Virus record (IMG/VR): IMGVR_UViG_3300022221_000021
Location: 1 to 28,742 of that record
DNA: 28,742 nucleotides
Strand: one strand, 5' to 3'
DNA from: a virus
The notes beneath the pieces are model-generated. The model was not told the origin of the DNA and searched no databases. It saw nothing but the letters and a program-made list of their open reading frames with translations. The translations under genes were made by a program, and so were the position numbers. Below, piece after piece: positions 13,631 to 21,720 of the stretch. Position 1 is the stretch's first letter; every line of letters starts with the position of its first letter.

Positions 13631-15536
13631 GGGCGCGCTACGGATCACGCTGACCGGGGATCGCGCGGTCCGCCGAAAGCTCAAGGTTGTCGCAGGCGAC
13701 TTCGACAAGGCCGAGAAATCGAAGGTCCAGTCAGCCAAGCGAACGAAGACCGACCTCGAGCGTCTTGCGAAGAAGAGCGCCGCGGACGACCGCCGCGCGA
13801 ACCAGCGTCGAGTTCGAGAGTGGAAGAACGCTGAACGAGAGCGCCTTCGTGCGTCAAAGAGGCGCGCCAGCGAAGAGCTCAAGCTGCAGAAGAAGGCGGA
13901 GCGCGAGGAGTCGGCGTCTCTGCGTCGTCGCCAACAGAAGCGCCGGTCGATTCTCGGCGCTGTGGCCGGAGGCGCGGCCGGCGCGGCGTACGCCGGCATG
14001 GAGTACGCGCGTAGGTCTCAGGGGGTGCTTGGCGTGCAGACGAAGGAGCAGATCACGGCGCGCTCGCTGCAAACGCGCCGCGATCTGCTCCTCGCTGGGT
14101 CGGATGCCGGCATGAGCAAGGCCGAAATCGAGAAGATGATGAAGGACGCCTCCGCGGTCGCGAAGAAGCGTGGCGTGAGCGTCAACGATCTCCTCGCTGG
14201 AGCTCTCAAGGCCCAGGAGGACCACTCGGACATCAAGGGCTATGCGAGTCGGATGGACATCAACGCGCTCGCCATGCGGACGACGGGCGCGAGCGCCGCC
14301 GAGCTCGTGGGCGTCGAGGGGAACCTGAAGGACATCCTCGGATTGCAGGGGGAGGAGATCAAGAAGGGTCTCCTCATGGCGATCCAAAGCGGTACCGAGG
14401 GAGCCATCAACCTGCGGGACTTCGCCACGGAGATGCCGGAGGGATTCGGCCTGCACGCCGCAGCGTTCGGCGAGACCGGCCTCGACGCATTGCGTTCGTC
14501 GATGGCGATGAGCCAGCAGATCAAGAAAGGCACCGGCGTCAAGGCGGCTGAGGTCCAGACGATGCAGAAGGCGCTGACGATGGCCCTCGCCGACAAGGAC
14601 GTGCAGAAGCGGTTCAAGAAGGCCGGACTCGACGTGGTCGAGTGGGATGGCAGCGTGCTGGGCATCGCTGAGCTCGTGGAGGCGGCGAGCGGCAACGCGA
14701 AGCTCGGAGATATCGGGACGCTGAAGAAAATCATGGGCACCGACGAGGGGGCGATTGCGATGCAGGCGCTCCTCGGCCAGGAGCGGGCGGCCGGTCGCGG
14801 CGACGAGGGCGCGATGTCCCTCGCCGCCAGGCAGAAGATTGACAGCGACGCAGCGATGGGGCTCCTCGAGAAGAAGGAGAAGACGCTCGACGCGGACATC
14901 GTCGGCAAGGCGCAGCGCACGACCGCGACTCAAGAGTCGAAGATCTTCGATCAGACCGAACGTCTGACGCAGGCGATGCTCGATACCTCGGGTTGGCTGA
15001 CCGAGCTGGAGGCCGAGTTCCCGATCCTCACCGACGCGGTGAAGGGTCTCACGTCGGTAGTTGCAGGGGTATTCGGCGGCGGCTTTCTGAGTGGTCTATT
15101 CGGAGGCGGCGCGACAGCTACCGCTGGAGGTGGAGCTGCCGCAGCCGGAGGCGGGGGATTGCTAGCGACAATCGGGGCGATCGCTGCTCCCGTCACCGCG
15201 GCTGTGGGGGCAGGCGTGCTCTGGAACGAGGGCGAGAAGCACGGGAAGAAGGCGGACGACCTGGAAGCCGGGGTCGCGGGCAAACAGGCCGAGCGCTTTG
15301 GGCTCGCCACGCGTCGGATGAAGGGAGGTCTTCATGTCGACAAGGAGATGATGACGAGGGCCAAGCGTGCCGCCGAAGCTGAAGAGAGCGGGATGTTGAA
15401 GCGCGCCCTCGCTCAGGCCGGGAACGACCGCGGCCAGCGAGAGCTCATCGAGTCGATGCGCCAGCTCGCCGCGGCGTACCGTGAGCGCCAGCGGAACGTG
15501 GATGTGACCGCCGGACCGAACCGGGGTGCGTCGTGA
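13620..15536 (+). CDS. Tail tape measure protein
   Basis: The product is 638 residues. The N-terminal 110 residues are strongly basic and coiled-coil-like (RLRASKRRASEELKLQKKAER), followed by a Gly/Ala hydrophobic segment (LGAVAGGAAGAAYAGM). Helical repeats of the tape-measure type come next (VNDLLAGALKAQEDHSD, AELVGVEGNLKDILGLQGEE). Residues about 475-545 are Gly/Ala-rich and hydrophobic (GVFGGGFLSGLFGGGA, LLATIGAIAAPVTAAVGAG), a plausible membrane-active part. The C-terminus is a charged helix (RQLAAAYRERQRN). The protein sets tail length and may enter the host envelope. It overlaps gp43 by 4 bases. The family follows from position, size and composition. Confidence 0.9.
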   Translation: MAIEGALRITLTGDRAVRRKLKVVAGDFDKAEKSKVQSAKRTKTDLERLAKKSAADDRRANQRRVREWKNAERERLRASKRRASEELKLQKKAEREESASLRRRQQKRRSILGAVAGGAAGAAYAGMEYARRSQGVLGVQTKEQITARSLQTRRDLLLAGSDAGMSKAEIEKMMKDASAVAKKRGVSVNDLLAGALKAQEDHSDIKGYASRMDINALAMRTTGASAAELVGVEGNLKDILGLQGEEIKKGLLMAIQSGTEGAINLRDFATEMPEGFGLHAAAFGETGLDALRSSMAMSQQIKKGTGVKAAEVQTMQKALTMALADKDVQKRFKKAGLDVVEWDGSVLGIAELVEAASGNAKLGDIGTLKKIMGTDEGAIAMQALLGQERAAGRGDEGAMSLAARQKIDSDAAMGLLEKKEKTLDADIVGKAQRTTATQESKIFDQTERLTQAMLDTSGWLTELEAEFPILTDAVKGLTSVVAGVFGGGFLSGLFGGGATATAGGGAAAAGGGGLLATIGAIAAPVTAAVGAGVLWNEGEKHGKKADDLEAGVAGKQAERFGLATRRMKGGLHVDKEMMTRAKRAAEAEESGMLKRALAQAGNDRGQRELIESMRQLAAAYRERQRNVDVTAGPNRGAS

Positions 15537-16774
15537 GCTGGTTCGAGCGTTTGCAGCAGGCCTCGTTTCGTGGGGTCGAGTTCAGCGTGGAGGAGATCGG
15601 ATCGCGAGGTGGTCGACGGAAGCAGAAGGTCGCAATCCCCGATCAGGACGCCGAGGAGAAGGCGGTGCGCGTGCACAACCTCGGCATGGGGGAGAGAACC
15701 TTCTCGGTGACCGCCTTCCTGGCCGGAGACGACTACGACCTCGACCTGCAGCGCCTCGAGAACGCGCTCGACGAGCCCGGTCCTGGACTACTCGTCCACC
15801 CGTACCGCGGGACGCGTCTGGTCGAGATCGAGGACGGGTACGACGTCACGGAGAGCCGTTCGAGCGGTGGCTACGCTGCAATCACATTCGTGGCCGTCGT
15901 CGTCGGGGCCACCGACCAGGGAGGCCTCGTCGTCACCTCGGACCCGGTGTCGTCCGCCGGCGCGGCCGCGGACGTAGTGGCCGCGCCGGCGGTCGATGAC
16001 TTCGCGAACGACTTCTCGGTCGACGGGCTACCTGCGGCATTTCGTGAGTCGAGCGAGGGCGCATTCGCTGACGTGATGGAGGCGATCGAAACGGCCCGGT
16101 CGCAGCTCGGCGCGGCCCTCGACGCCTCAGATGAGATCGGTGGGCAGGTGCGCAAGTTCAACGCCGACCTATCGACGCTCCTCGACCAGCCGGCGGAATG
16201 CGCTGGGCAGCTCGTCGCCATCGTGCGGGGTGTACTGGATCCCCTGCTGCAGACGCGAGACACGGTGATCGGGGCTGGGTCCGAGCTGCTGCGCGCCGTC
16301 GATGTGATCTGGTCGTTCGCCGACGCCTACATCGACATTCCGTCGACTTCGACGAATCGGTCGGTGGAGGCCCAGAATCGCTCGGCCGTGGTGCGCAGCG
16401 TCCACGTGGCCGTGGTGGCCGAGGCCGCTCGAGTCGGCACCTCCATCGGGTACGACAGCAGACAATCGGCGCTAGCCGTCCGGGACGATATCGTTCGTCG
16501 AATCGATCTGATCGCGGACCACGACGACCCGGGCGACAAGGTATTCGTGATGCTGGACGAGCTTCGCGCGCAGGTCCACGATGCCCTCAGCGTTGCAGCA
16601 GCAGCGCTTCCGGAGCTCGGCACGTATACGCCGCGATTCGAGATGCCGGCGCTGCTCCTCGCACACCTCCTCTACGGGGACGCTCGCAGGGGCGATGAGA
16701 TCGTGGCCCGGAACAACCCCGAAAACCCGGGGCTACTCTCGACGAGTGACGATCTCGAGGTCCTGCGGTCATGA
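15533..16774 (+). CDS. Mu gp43-like tail/baseplate protein (DNA circularisation N-terminal domain)
   Basis: The 413-residue product starts at GTG, overlapping the tape-measure stop. The first 130 residues match the DNA_circ_N family: WFERLQQASFRGVEFSVEE, then KVAIPDQDAEEKAVRVHNLG, RTFSVTAFLAGDDYDLD and HPYRGTRLVEIEDGYDV. Despite the family name, in contractile-tail phages this domain belongs to a baseplate hub or tail-tip protein that binds the tape measure. The remainder is mostly helical (DLSTLLDQPAECAGQLVAIV). It overlaps gp44 by 4 bases and keeps the Mu gene order. Confidence 0.9.
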   Translation: MSWFERLQQASFRGVEFSVEEIGSRGGRRKQKVAIPDQDAEEKAVRVHNLGMGERTFSVTAFLAGDDYDLDLQRLENALDEPGPGLLVHPYRGTRLVEIEDGYDVTESRSSGGYAAITFVAVVVGATDQGGLVVTSDPVSSAGAAADVVAAPAVDDFANDFSVDGLPAAFRESSEGAFADVMEAIETARSQLGAALDASDEIGGQVRKFNADLSTLLDQPAECAGQLVAIVRGVLDPLLQTRDTVIGAGSELLRAVDVIWSFADAYIDIPSTSTNRSVEAQNRSAVVRSVHVAVVAEAARVGTSIGYDSRQSALAVRDDIVRRIDLIADHDDPGDKVFVMLDELRAQVHDALSVAAAALPELGTYTPRFEMPALLLAHLLYGDARRGDEIVARNNPENPGLLSTSDDLEVLRS

Positions 16775-17820
16775 CGATCCAGCACGATATGACCCTATCC
16801 GTCGGGGGCTCTCGGTATCGAGGGTTCACGCGCGGAGAGGTCCGGCTATCGATGGACCAGGCTGCGCCTACATTCGAGTGCGAGTACGTCGATAGCAAGC
16901 GGACCGGGGGAGCGCTTTGGACAATCGACGAGGGCGACGCCTGCGTCGTGTCCATCGATGGGGAGCCCGTAGTCTACGGGCACGCCGAGGACGTCGAGAC
17001 CGGGTATTCGGCGACCCATCGATCGGCTCGAGCGGCCGGCCGCGGGAAGCTCGGCGACATCGTGGACAGCTCGATCCTCGGCCGCTATCAGTTTCGCGGC
17101 AAGACGCTTGCCGACGTGGCGACGATCCTCACCAAGCCATTCGGGATTCGCGTCCGGTTCGATGGTAGCCCTGGGGCGCCGTTCCGAAGGTTCCGCTGTC
17201 AGCCCGGCGACAAGGTCTTCGAAGTGCTGGCCCGGGCCGCACGACTGCGGGGATTCGTCCCCATCGAGGTCGCTGGTGAGCTGGTCTTTACTCGAGCTGG
17301 ATCGAGACGAGTCCGCACCGTGCTCCGCCGAGGAGAAAACGTCGTCAGCTCGACCCGGAGCGGCACCCATCGCAATCGGTACTCGGAATACCATTTCCGC
17401 GGTCAGACCCAGGCGAGCGACGAGCTCAGCGGCAAGAGCGCCACCGAGCTCAGCGGGGAGGTGACGGACCCGCAGATCAAACGGCACCGCCCACTTCTTG
17501 TCACTGCGAGCGGGTCCGAGGGGAACCGGGACCTTGGAAAGGCGGCCGTGCTCGAACGCAACCGTCGCGCCGGCGAAAGCGAGCGGGTATCGTGCGTCGT
17601 CGAGGGGTGGCGAGACGACGACGGAGCCCTCTGGGAGCAGAACACACTGGTTCCCGTCGAAGACGACTGGGTCCGCGTCCACGGCACGCTGATCGTGGTA
17701 GATGTGGCCTACACGTTCGGCCCGAACGAACCCTACCTGACCCGCCTCGAGCTCACGCGACCGGAGGCCTACGACGAGATCGGGTACCCGACCCGAGGAA
17801 GGGGTGGCGTATGGAACTAG
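16771..17820 (+). CDS. Baseplate hub protein, Mu gp44 (gpP)-like
   Basis: This 349-residue protein has the gpP/gp27-like hub pattern: an N-terminal beta-barrel (MTLSVGGSRYRGFTRGEVRLSM), then DGEPVVYGHAEDVETGY, FRGKTLADVATILTKPFGI, CQPGDKVFEVLARAARLRGF, and a C-terminal ELVFTRAGSRR barrel. It also has PLLVTASGSEGNRDLGKAA and ERVSCVVEGWRDDDGALWE, common in Mu P homologues. Trimers form the centre of the baseplate to which the spike attaches. It overlaps gp45 by 10 bases. Confidence 0.9.
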   Translation: MTIQHDMTLSVGGSRYRGFTRGEVRLSMDQAAPTFECEYVDSKRTGGALWTIDEGDACVVSIDGEPVVYGHAEDVETGYSATHRSARAAGRGKLGDIVDSSILGRYQFRGKTLADVATILTKPFGIRVRFDGSPGAPFRRFRCQPGDKVFEVLARAARLRGFVPIEVAGELVFTRAGSRRVRTVLRRGENVVSSTRSGTHRNRYSEYHFRGQTQASDELSGKSATELSGEVTDPQIKRHRPLLVTASGSEGNRDLGKAAVLERNRRAGESERVSCVVEGWRDDDGALWEQNTLVPVEDDWVRVHGTLIVVDVAYTFGPNEPYLTRLELTRPEAYDEIGYPTRGRGGVWN

Positions 17821-18365
17821 GGGCCTTCGAGCGGTTGATCGCGCCCATTCTGAACGAGGTGCGCGGCGCAATCCGCAAGGCGATTCTCGGCCGAGTGGAT
17901 GACTCGACCGGAGTGCAGACCGTGCAAATGTCCCGAACGAAGGGCGACGACGCCGACCTTGTCGAGCACCTGCAGCCCTACGGCATGTCGTTCCGTCCAC
18001 CGGAGGGAAGCGAGGGCGTCGCCCTCGAGATCGGAGGCGACGCCAATCACCTCGTGCTTCTATGCGTGGCACCGCGCAAGGAACGCCCGAGGGACGTGGC
18101 CGCCGGCGAGGGGGGCCTGTGGCATCACAAGCACGGGTGGCGCGTGTTCCTCGACGACGCCGGCGACGTGCATCTCGCGGCGCAGACGGGAGCGTCCAAG
18201 CTGGCCCGGGCTGATCGGGTGGACGCTGAGATTCAGCGGATCTGGGATGTCCTCACTGGTTGGACGCCCGTCCTTCACGACGGGGGCTTAGCGTTGAAGG
18301 GGACGGCGACCACAGCGTCGGCCGGGAAGCAATCCACGGCGGCCGACAAGGTCCACGGCACCTAG
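17811..18365 (+). CDS. Baseplate spike protein, Mu gp45 (gpV-like)
   Basis: The product is 184 residues from ATG 17811, preceded by GAGGAAGGGG. The N-terminal part holds the OB-fold region (AIRKAILGRVDD, TVQMSRTKGDDADLVEHLQPYG, EGVALEIGGDANHLVLLCV), followed by a short beta-helix-like stretch (WRVFLDDAGDVHLAAQTG). The size is close to Mu gp45, the short membrane-piercing spike. No clear metal-binding HxH tip motif can be placed with confidence. A 36-nt gap follows, with the 19-bp repeat beginning directly after the stop codon. Confidence 0.9.
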   Translation: MELGAFERLIAPILNEVRGAIRKAILGRVDDSTGVQTVQMSRTKGDDADLVEHLQPYGMSFRPPEGSEGVALEIGGDANHLVLLCVAPRKERPRDVAAGEGGLWHHKHGWRVFLDDAGDVHLAAQTGASKLARADRVDAEIQRIWDVLTGWTPVLHDGGLALKGTATTASAGKQSTAADKVHGT

Positions 18366-18384
18366 TCGACGACGCACCCCCAGC
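18366..18384 (+). promoter_or_regulatory. -30 element, copy D (19-bp repeat identical to 6940-6958)
   Basis: This exact copy of TCGACGACGCACCCCCAGC starts immediately after the gp45 stop. Its ACGCACCCCC core lies 30 nt before GTG 18402. It can pair with the start region of the next gene: GACGAC-GCACCCC (18369-18381 region) with GGGGTGC-TC-GTCGTC (18399-18413), apart from a 2-nt bulge. That would bury the GTG in a hairpin. Confidence 0.6.
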
Positions 18385-18401
18385 GCGAGCATTCCGAAGG
18401 G

Positions 18402-18854
18402 GTGCTCGTCGTCGCCTACGACAACGCCACCGGTGACGGTGACTTGGTCCGCCAGGAGGGCCACCTCCTAGCCGGCGCAGGCATCGAGACCTTGGTCCAG
18501 AACAGCCTGTGCCTCGACGCGCCGGCCCACCCCGGGGACCCCGTCCCAGACGACATCGCCCGAAGTGGCTACTGGGCCGACGCGCTAGATGGCGAGGTCA
18601 CCGGGTCGCGCCTCTGGATCCTGCAGTACATGGCAGCCAACGAGGCGGCCCGGCTGTTTGCGATCGACGCGGCCGCGGAGGCCCTCGCCTGGATGATGCG
18701 AGCGCCGTACTTTCTGGCGAAGTCGGTCGAGGTATCGGCGCGGTACACGCCTGGTGGGACGATCGCGGTCTACCCGTCGATCACGAAACCGAGCGAGCTC
18801 GCGCCGTCGGTCGTCGGCGTCTGGGATTTCGAGGTGGGAAGTGCCCTTTACTAG
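18402..18854 (+). CDS. Baseplate wedge protein, Mu gp46-like
   Basis: The product is 150 residues from GTG 18402. The sequence contains NATGDGDLVRQEGHLLAGAG, the typical D-x-x-GDL opening of gp46/W-like proteins. SGYWADALDGEVTGSRLWIL at about residues 55-73 is the GWWxD..GSRLWxL signature of the Mu gp46 family. The family is related to T4 gp25 and forms part of the baseplate wedge. The GAAGGG in front of the GTG is nearly adjacent to it, a poor spacing for a Shine-Dalgarno; the upstream repeat may compensate. It overlaps baseplate J by 14 bases. Confidence 0.9.
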   Translation: MLVVAYDNATGDGDLVRQEGHLLAGAGIETLVQNSLCLDAPAHPGDPVPDDIARSGYWADALDGEVTGSRLWILQYMAANEAARLFAIDAAAEALAWMMRAPYFLAKSVEVSARYTPGGTIAVYPSITKPSELAPSVVGVWDFEVGSALY

Positions 18855-19908
18855 GCCCACCCTCGCCGAGCTGGCGACGCGCACCCGCGCCGATATGGAG
18901 TCTCGCCTCGGCGGTGACCCTTTCCTGCCTCGGAGCTTCGAGTACATTCTAGCCCGAACCCTCGCGGGGCTCGCACATGGCCAGCACGGTCACATCGGCT
19001 GGGCAGCGAAGCAGATCGTGCCGGGTCGCCACTGCGACGACGACACCATTCTCGAGTGGGCCGGCCTGTTCCTCGACCCACCCCGGAAGGCAGCGACAGT
19101 CGCCGTCGGGCCAGCGGTGACGTTCACCGGGACCGACACGACGGTCATCCCCGCGGGAACCCAGGTGCAACTGTCGGATGGGACCACCTTTACGGTCGAC
19201 GCCGATGGAACCATCACGGGCGGCTCGGCCACAGTCGCGATCACTGCCGAAGAGGCTGGGGCTCAGGGCAACGCCGCGGCGGGCGCGAAAGTCTCCCTGT
19301 CGTCTCCGATCATCGGCGTCGACTCAGAAGGGGTCGCCGACGAGGACATCGCGGGTGGCGCCGACCTCGAGTCCATCGCCGATGTGTTTGCGCGCCTAGC
19401 GCTCCGGTTGTCGAAACCGCCGAGGGCGGGTGGCGATGGCGACTTCGTGCGGTGGATGCTCGACACGCCGGCCGTGGCCGTCGTCAAGGCGTGGGAGTGG
19501 CCCAAATACAATGGACCAGGGACCGTGCGGATCGCATTCCTGACCGACAGCGGGATTCCGTCAGCCGCGGAGGCCGACGCGGTGCTCGCGTACGTCGTGA
19601 GCAAAGCACCCACGTTCATGCTCTCGGTCGACATGACGGTCCCGGCGGACGTGCCGTTGGTCCTGTCGATCCAGCTCAGCCCGAACACCGCGGCGGTGAG
19701 AGCGGCGGTGCTTGCCGAGATCGAAGACCTCATCGACCGGGAAGCGATTCCCGACGGGGTTCTCCCGCTCAGCCACATCAAGGAAGCAATCAGCACAGCC
19801 ACCGGCGAGGAGGACCACGCCCTGGTCTCGCCGGTCGCCGATGTCGATCCAGGCGTCGGAAACATTCTCACCTTCGACGCTGGCTCGGTCAGCTTCTCCA
19901 CGTTGTAG
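18841..19908 (+). CDS. Baseplate J-like protein, Mu gp47
   Basis: The product is 355 residues from GTG 18841, with GAGGTGGGAA just upstream. It begins PFTRPTLAELATRTRADMES. Conserved segments of baseplate J proteins follow: ARTLAGLAHGQHGHIGWAAKQI, DTTVIPAGTQVQLSDGTTFTVD, then ITAEEAGAQGNAAAGAKVSLSS, and VKAWEWPKYNGPGTVRIAFL. The C-terminus has LSHIKEAISTATGEEDHALV. The family is homologous to T4 gp6, the wedge component that builds the baseplate ring. The gap to the next gene is 2 bases. Confidence 0.95.
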   Translation: MPFTRPTLAELATRTRADMESRLGGDPFLPRSFEYILARTLAGLAHGQHGHIGWAAKQIVPGRHCDDDTILEWAGLFLDPPRKAATVAVGPAVTFTGTDTTVIPAGTQVQLSDGTTFTVDADGTITGGSATVAITAEEAGAQGNAAAGAKVSLSSPIIGVDSEGVADEDIAGGADLESIADVFARLALRLSKPPRAGGDGDFVRWMLDTPAVAVVKAWEWPKYNGPGTVRIAFLTDSGIPSAAEADAVLAYVVSKAPTFMLSVDMTVPADVPLVLSIQLSPNTAAVRAAVLAEIEDLIDREAIPDGVLPLSHIKEAISTATGEEDHALVSPVADVDPGVGNILTFDAGSVSFSTL

Positions 19909-19910
19909 AC

Positions 19911-21062
19911 ATGCACCGAATCAACACCGCGACCGCCGACGCAAATGCCAACGGGCCTGGTAAAGCCGGGTTTCGCGACAGGTCAGGGCCCGATGCGCCG
20001 ACCCAGTTCAATGCCGCCTGGTGCAACGCCGTACAGGAGGCGCCCGCACATGTGATCGAGGCGATGGGGATTGCCTTGGTCGAGGGGGACAACGGCCAGC
20101 TTCTCGAGGCCATCCACCGCATTCTCGCGAGGCGTGCGATCAAGAACATCCACAGATGCCGAGCGCCCGGTAGCCACGAACTGATCGGGGCGTGTCGACA
20201 GCCCGATGACGCCTACACGCGCGAGGTGAGCGCCATCGTGAAGAACGGCGCGAACTTCGACATGCTGAAGTCGACCGACTACTTCCACAACGTCACCACG
20301 ATCGCATCGATTGCGCTCACCGACCCCCAGGAGGTTGTCGGGTGCTACCAGGACTACCGGCTGATCCGAGACGGAGTGAATAGTCTCGACTACGGCCGAT
20401 ACACGACCGCCGCAGACTTCGTGACCGTGGCTCATACGAGCGACGCATCCGTCTACTGCCCGTTCTACAAACGCGTCTATTCGGCGGTCACCGGGGCGAC
20501 GCGGCACATCTACCAATCGAACGACCTCTCGTTGGGCGTCCTCGCCTCGATGACATCGCTCTATTCATCGGACGCTACGAAGGTTGACGCTGTGCTTGGC
20601 ACGGATGAGGCTGGAGTGGTGTGTGTCGCGATCGGTAGCGCCACAAACTTCGAGATTTTGCGGACCACCGACGGGTCGACGTTCTCGATCGTGTTCACTG
20701 GGACCGCCACCGAAACGTCCGAGGCCATCCACTATTTGCCCGACACCGACGTGTGGCTCGTCGGCACGAGCGAGCGGGTGCTGGAGTCCACAGACGGCGG
20801 CGCGACGTGGACCGCGGTGTGCGCGACGGCCGAGCTCTACAATCGGTCGGTTCACGACGGTCACTCCACGATCTTCAGCGACTCGACGACCGACGCCAAG
20901 GTGTCGCTCGACCGGGGGCGCACGTGGAGCGACTACCGCACGCTGGTCGGATCTGACCGCGTCAACGGAACGTACGCGAACAAGCGGGCAATCTCCCTCG
21001 GTGATCGATGGCTATTCGTTCGCGAGCCTGATGCCTGGTTGCTGACGGGAGCATACCGGTGA
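19911..21062 (+). CDS. Putative tail fibre/receptor-binding protein with Asp-box beta-propeller motifs
   Basis: The product is 383 residues. The N-terminus (MHRINTATADANANGPGKAGF, then PTQFNAAWCNAVQEAPAHVIEAMGI) is the attachment region seen in many prophage tail fibres. The rest contains sialidase-type Asp boxes: TTDGSTF at 252-258, STDGGATW at 293-300 and SLDRGRTW at 332-339, the S-x-D-x-G-x-T-W motif of beta-propellers. No catalytic sialidase residues can be assigned. It sits between gp47 and gp48, which are adjacent in Mu. Receptor or glycan binding is inferred. Its local GC appears lower than that of the flanking baseplate genes. Confidence 0.7.
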   Translation: MHRINTATADANANGPGKAGFRDRSGPDAPTQFNAAWCNAVQEAPAHVIEAMGIALVEGDNGQLLEAIHRILARRAIKNIHRCRAPGSHELIGACRQPDDAYTREVSAIVKNGANFDMLKSTDYFHNVTTIASIALTDPQEVVGCYQDYRLIRDGVNSLDYGRYTTAADFVTVAHTSDASVYCPFYKRVYSAVTGATRHIYQSNDLSLGVLASMTSLYSSDATKVDAVLGTDEAGVVCVAIGSATNFEILRTTDGSTFSIVFTGTATETSEAIHYLPDTDVWLVGTSERVLESTDGGATWTAVCATAELYNRSVHDGHSTIFSDSTTDAKVSLDRGRTWSDYRTLVGSDRVNGTYANKRAISLGDRWLFVREPDAWLLTGAYR

Positions 21063-21712
21063 CCGCTCCTTCCGAAGCGCTTGTCGCGCGCTACCGCGAC
21101 GTTGCAGTCAGGCTCCTGCCGCCCGGCGACGGGCTCAGCAAGCGGCCCGAGAGCAACGTGGCCCGGCTCCTCGAGGCGGCGTCCGTCGAGCAAGCGCGTC
21201 TACACGAGCGCGTCGATGGTCTGCGGTCCGAATCCCTTCCCTCCAGGTCGGTCGAAACGCTCGATGAATGGGAGGCAGCTCTAGGCCTTCCCGACTGCGC
21301 GGAGAATCCGACAACCAACGGGGAGCGACAGGTCGCGGTCGTGAGCAAACTGATCGCTTCCGGAGACCAGTCGGAAGCGACGTTCCAGGCAATCGTCGCA
21401 ACAATCGGATACACGGTCACGTTTCAACATCGGTACGTGCCAGCAACCTGCGAAGACACCTGTGAAGACTACCCCGCAGACATCAGCTGGGCATTCATCA
21501 AGGAAGTCGTCGGAACTGGCACGCTGGCGCTGCTTCCGCTGTTGCGATGCCGTATGGACGCACACGCCCATCTGTACGGTCTTCTCCTCTACGACTCGCC
21601 GGCGCTCCTGACCACACCCACGCTCGACGACGAAGTGCTGCTCGTGAGCGATGCCGATTGGCTTGCGGTCACAGCGGACGGCAGCCCGCTTCTCACCGGA
21701 GCCGTCTTCTAG
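21059..21712 (+). CDS. Mu gp48-like tail protein (DUF2313)
   Basis: This 217-residue product starts with GTG overlapping the fibre stop. The sequence matches the gp48/DUF2313 family: YRDVAVRLLPPGDGLSKRPES, then SVETLDEWEAALGLPDCAENP, GERQVAVVSKLIASGDQSEATFQAIVATIGYTV. A cysteine-rich insert follows (ATCEDTCEDYP). It is comparable to tail protein I and links the baseplate to the fibres. The C-terminal LLTTPTLDDEVLLVSDADWL is less conserved. It is followed by the second fibre gene. Confidence 0.85.
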   Translation: MTAPSEALVARYRDVAVRLLPPGDGLSKRPESNVARLLEAASVEQARLHERVDGLRSESLPSRSVETLDEWEAALGLPDCAENPTTNGERQVAVVSKLIASGDQSEATFQAIVATIGYTVTFQHRYVPATCEDTCEDYPADISWAFIKEVVGTGTLALLPLLRCRMDAHAHLYGLLLYDSPALLTTPTLDDEVLLVSDADWLAVTADGSPLLTGAVF

Positions 21713-21720
21713 GGGGTCCT

